From the NCBI GenBank assembly GCA_031761405.1, contig JASEVX010000001.1:197787853-197851852 (forward strand): DNA of 64,000 bases, written 5' to 3'; not shown here. Positions within the stretch are counted from its first letter, which is position 1. This DNA is from Serripes groenlandicus (Eukaryota > Mollusca > Bivalvia > Cardiida > Cardiidae). More model-generated notes on the stretch are below. The model searched no databases. It had not been told where the DNA came from and saw only the letters and a list, made by a program, of their open reading frames with translations.

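Overview
The window is animal nuclear DNA, AT-rich and crowded with repeats. The repeat types point to a bivalve mollusc, perhaps a heterodont clam: tRNA-headed SINEs ending in ATCA repeats, 'pearl'/Helentron-like elements with tandem cores, and repeats headed AGCTCACC and ending CTCTTG. Species is inference from repeat types only. Two protein-coding genes are visible, both reconstructed exon by exon from splice signals, reading phase and protein similarity.

Gene 1 lies on the minus strand from 15854 leftward past the window edge. It is PSMD2 (Rpn1), the large scaffold subunit of the 26S proteasome base. Twelve coding exons (1491 nt, 497 codons) are present, covering the N-terminal half and the first proteasome/cyclosome repeats; the C-terminal half lies beyond position 1. 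Gene 2 lies on the plus strand from 19954 to beyond 64000. It is KIF17 (OSM-3 type, homodimeric kinesin-2). Nineteen coding exons are recognised, about 1028 codons, close to the human length, and only the last few codons and the stop are missing. The motor domain, neck, coiled coils, variable middle and basic C-terminus are all readable. The genes are head to head, about 4.1 kb apart from ATG to ATG. The gap holds a SINE with perfect target duplications, foldback repeats and a tract of about 350 bp of CT repeats. KIF17 exon 1 carries a one-base frameshift in otherwise intact sequence, most likely an assembly or sequencing error.

Most remaining DNA is intron filled with repeats. The dominant family is a foldback element of about 220 bp, flanked by TTAA, with ends reading CCCTTTCCC...GGGAAAGGG and an internal hairpin. 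I count by hand about 70 copies or fragments, roughly a fifth of the window. The TTAA duplication and CCC ends suggest a piggyBac-type MITE, but no autonomous partner is seen. Other repeats are Helentron/pearl-like elements with tandem cores, two hAT-like elements, a 396-bp TIR element, a second foldback family centred on a GGGTACTCAAAAGAATC palindrome, several tRNA-derived SINEs, a dimeric tandem array in a PSMD2 intron, and two isolated long hairpins in KIF17 introns.

Layout: 1-15854 PSMD2 exons and introns, with a dimeric satellite at 2.9-4.15 kb, AGCTC elements at 6.5-7.8 and 10.8-11.9 kb and an hAT-like element at 12.1-13.8 kb; 15.9-19.9 kb intergenic; 20.2-27.6 kb long first coding intron of KIF17, made of nested elements; 27.6-35 kb motor and neck exons; 35-49 kb long introns dense in MITEs; 49.2-64 kb tail exons separated by MITE-filled introns.
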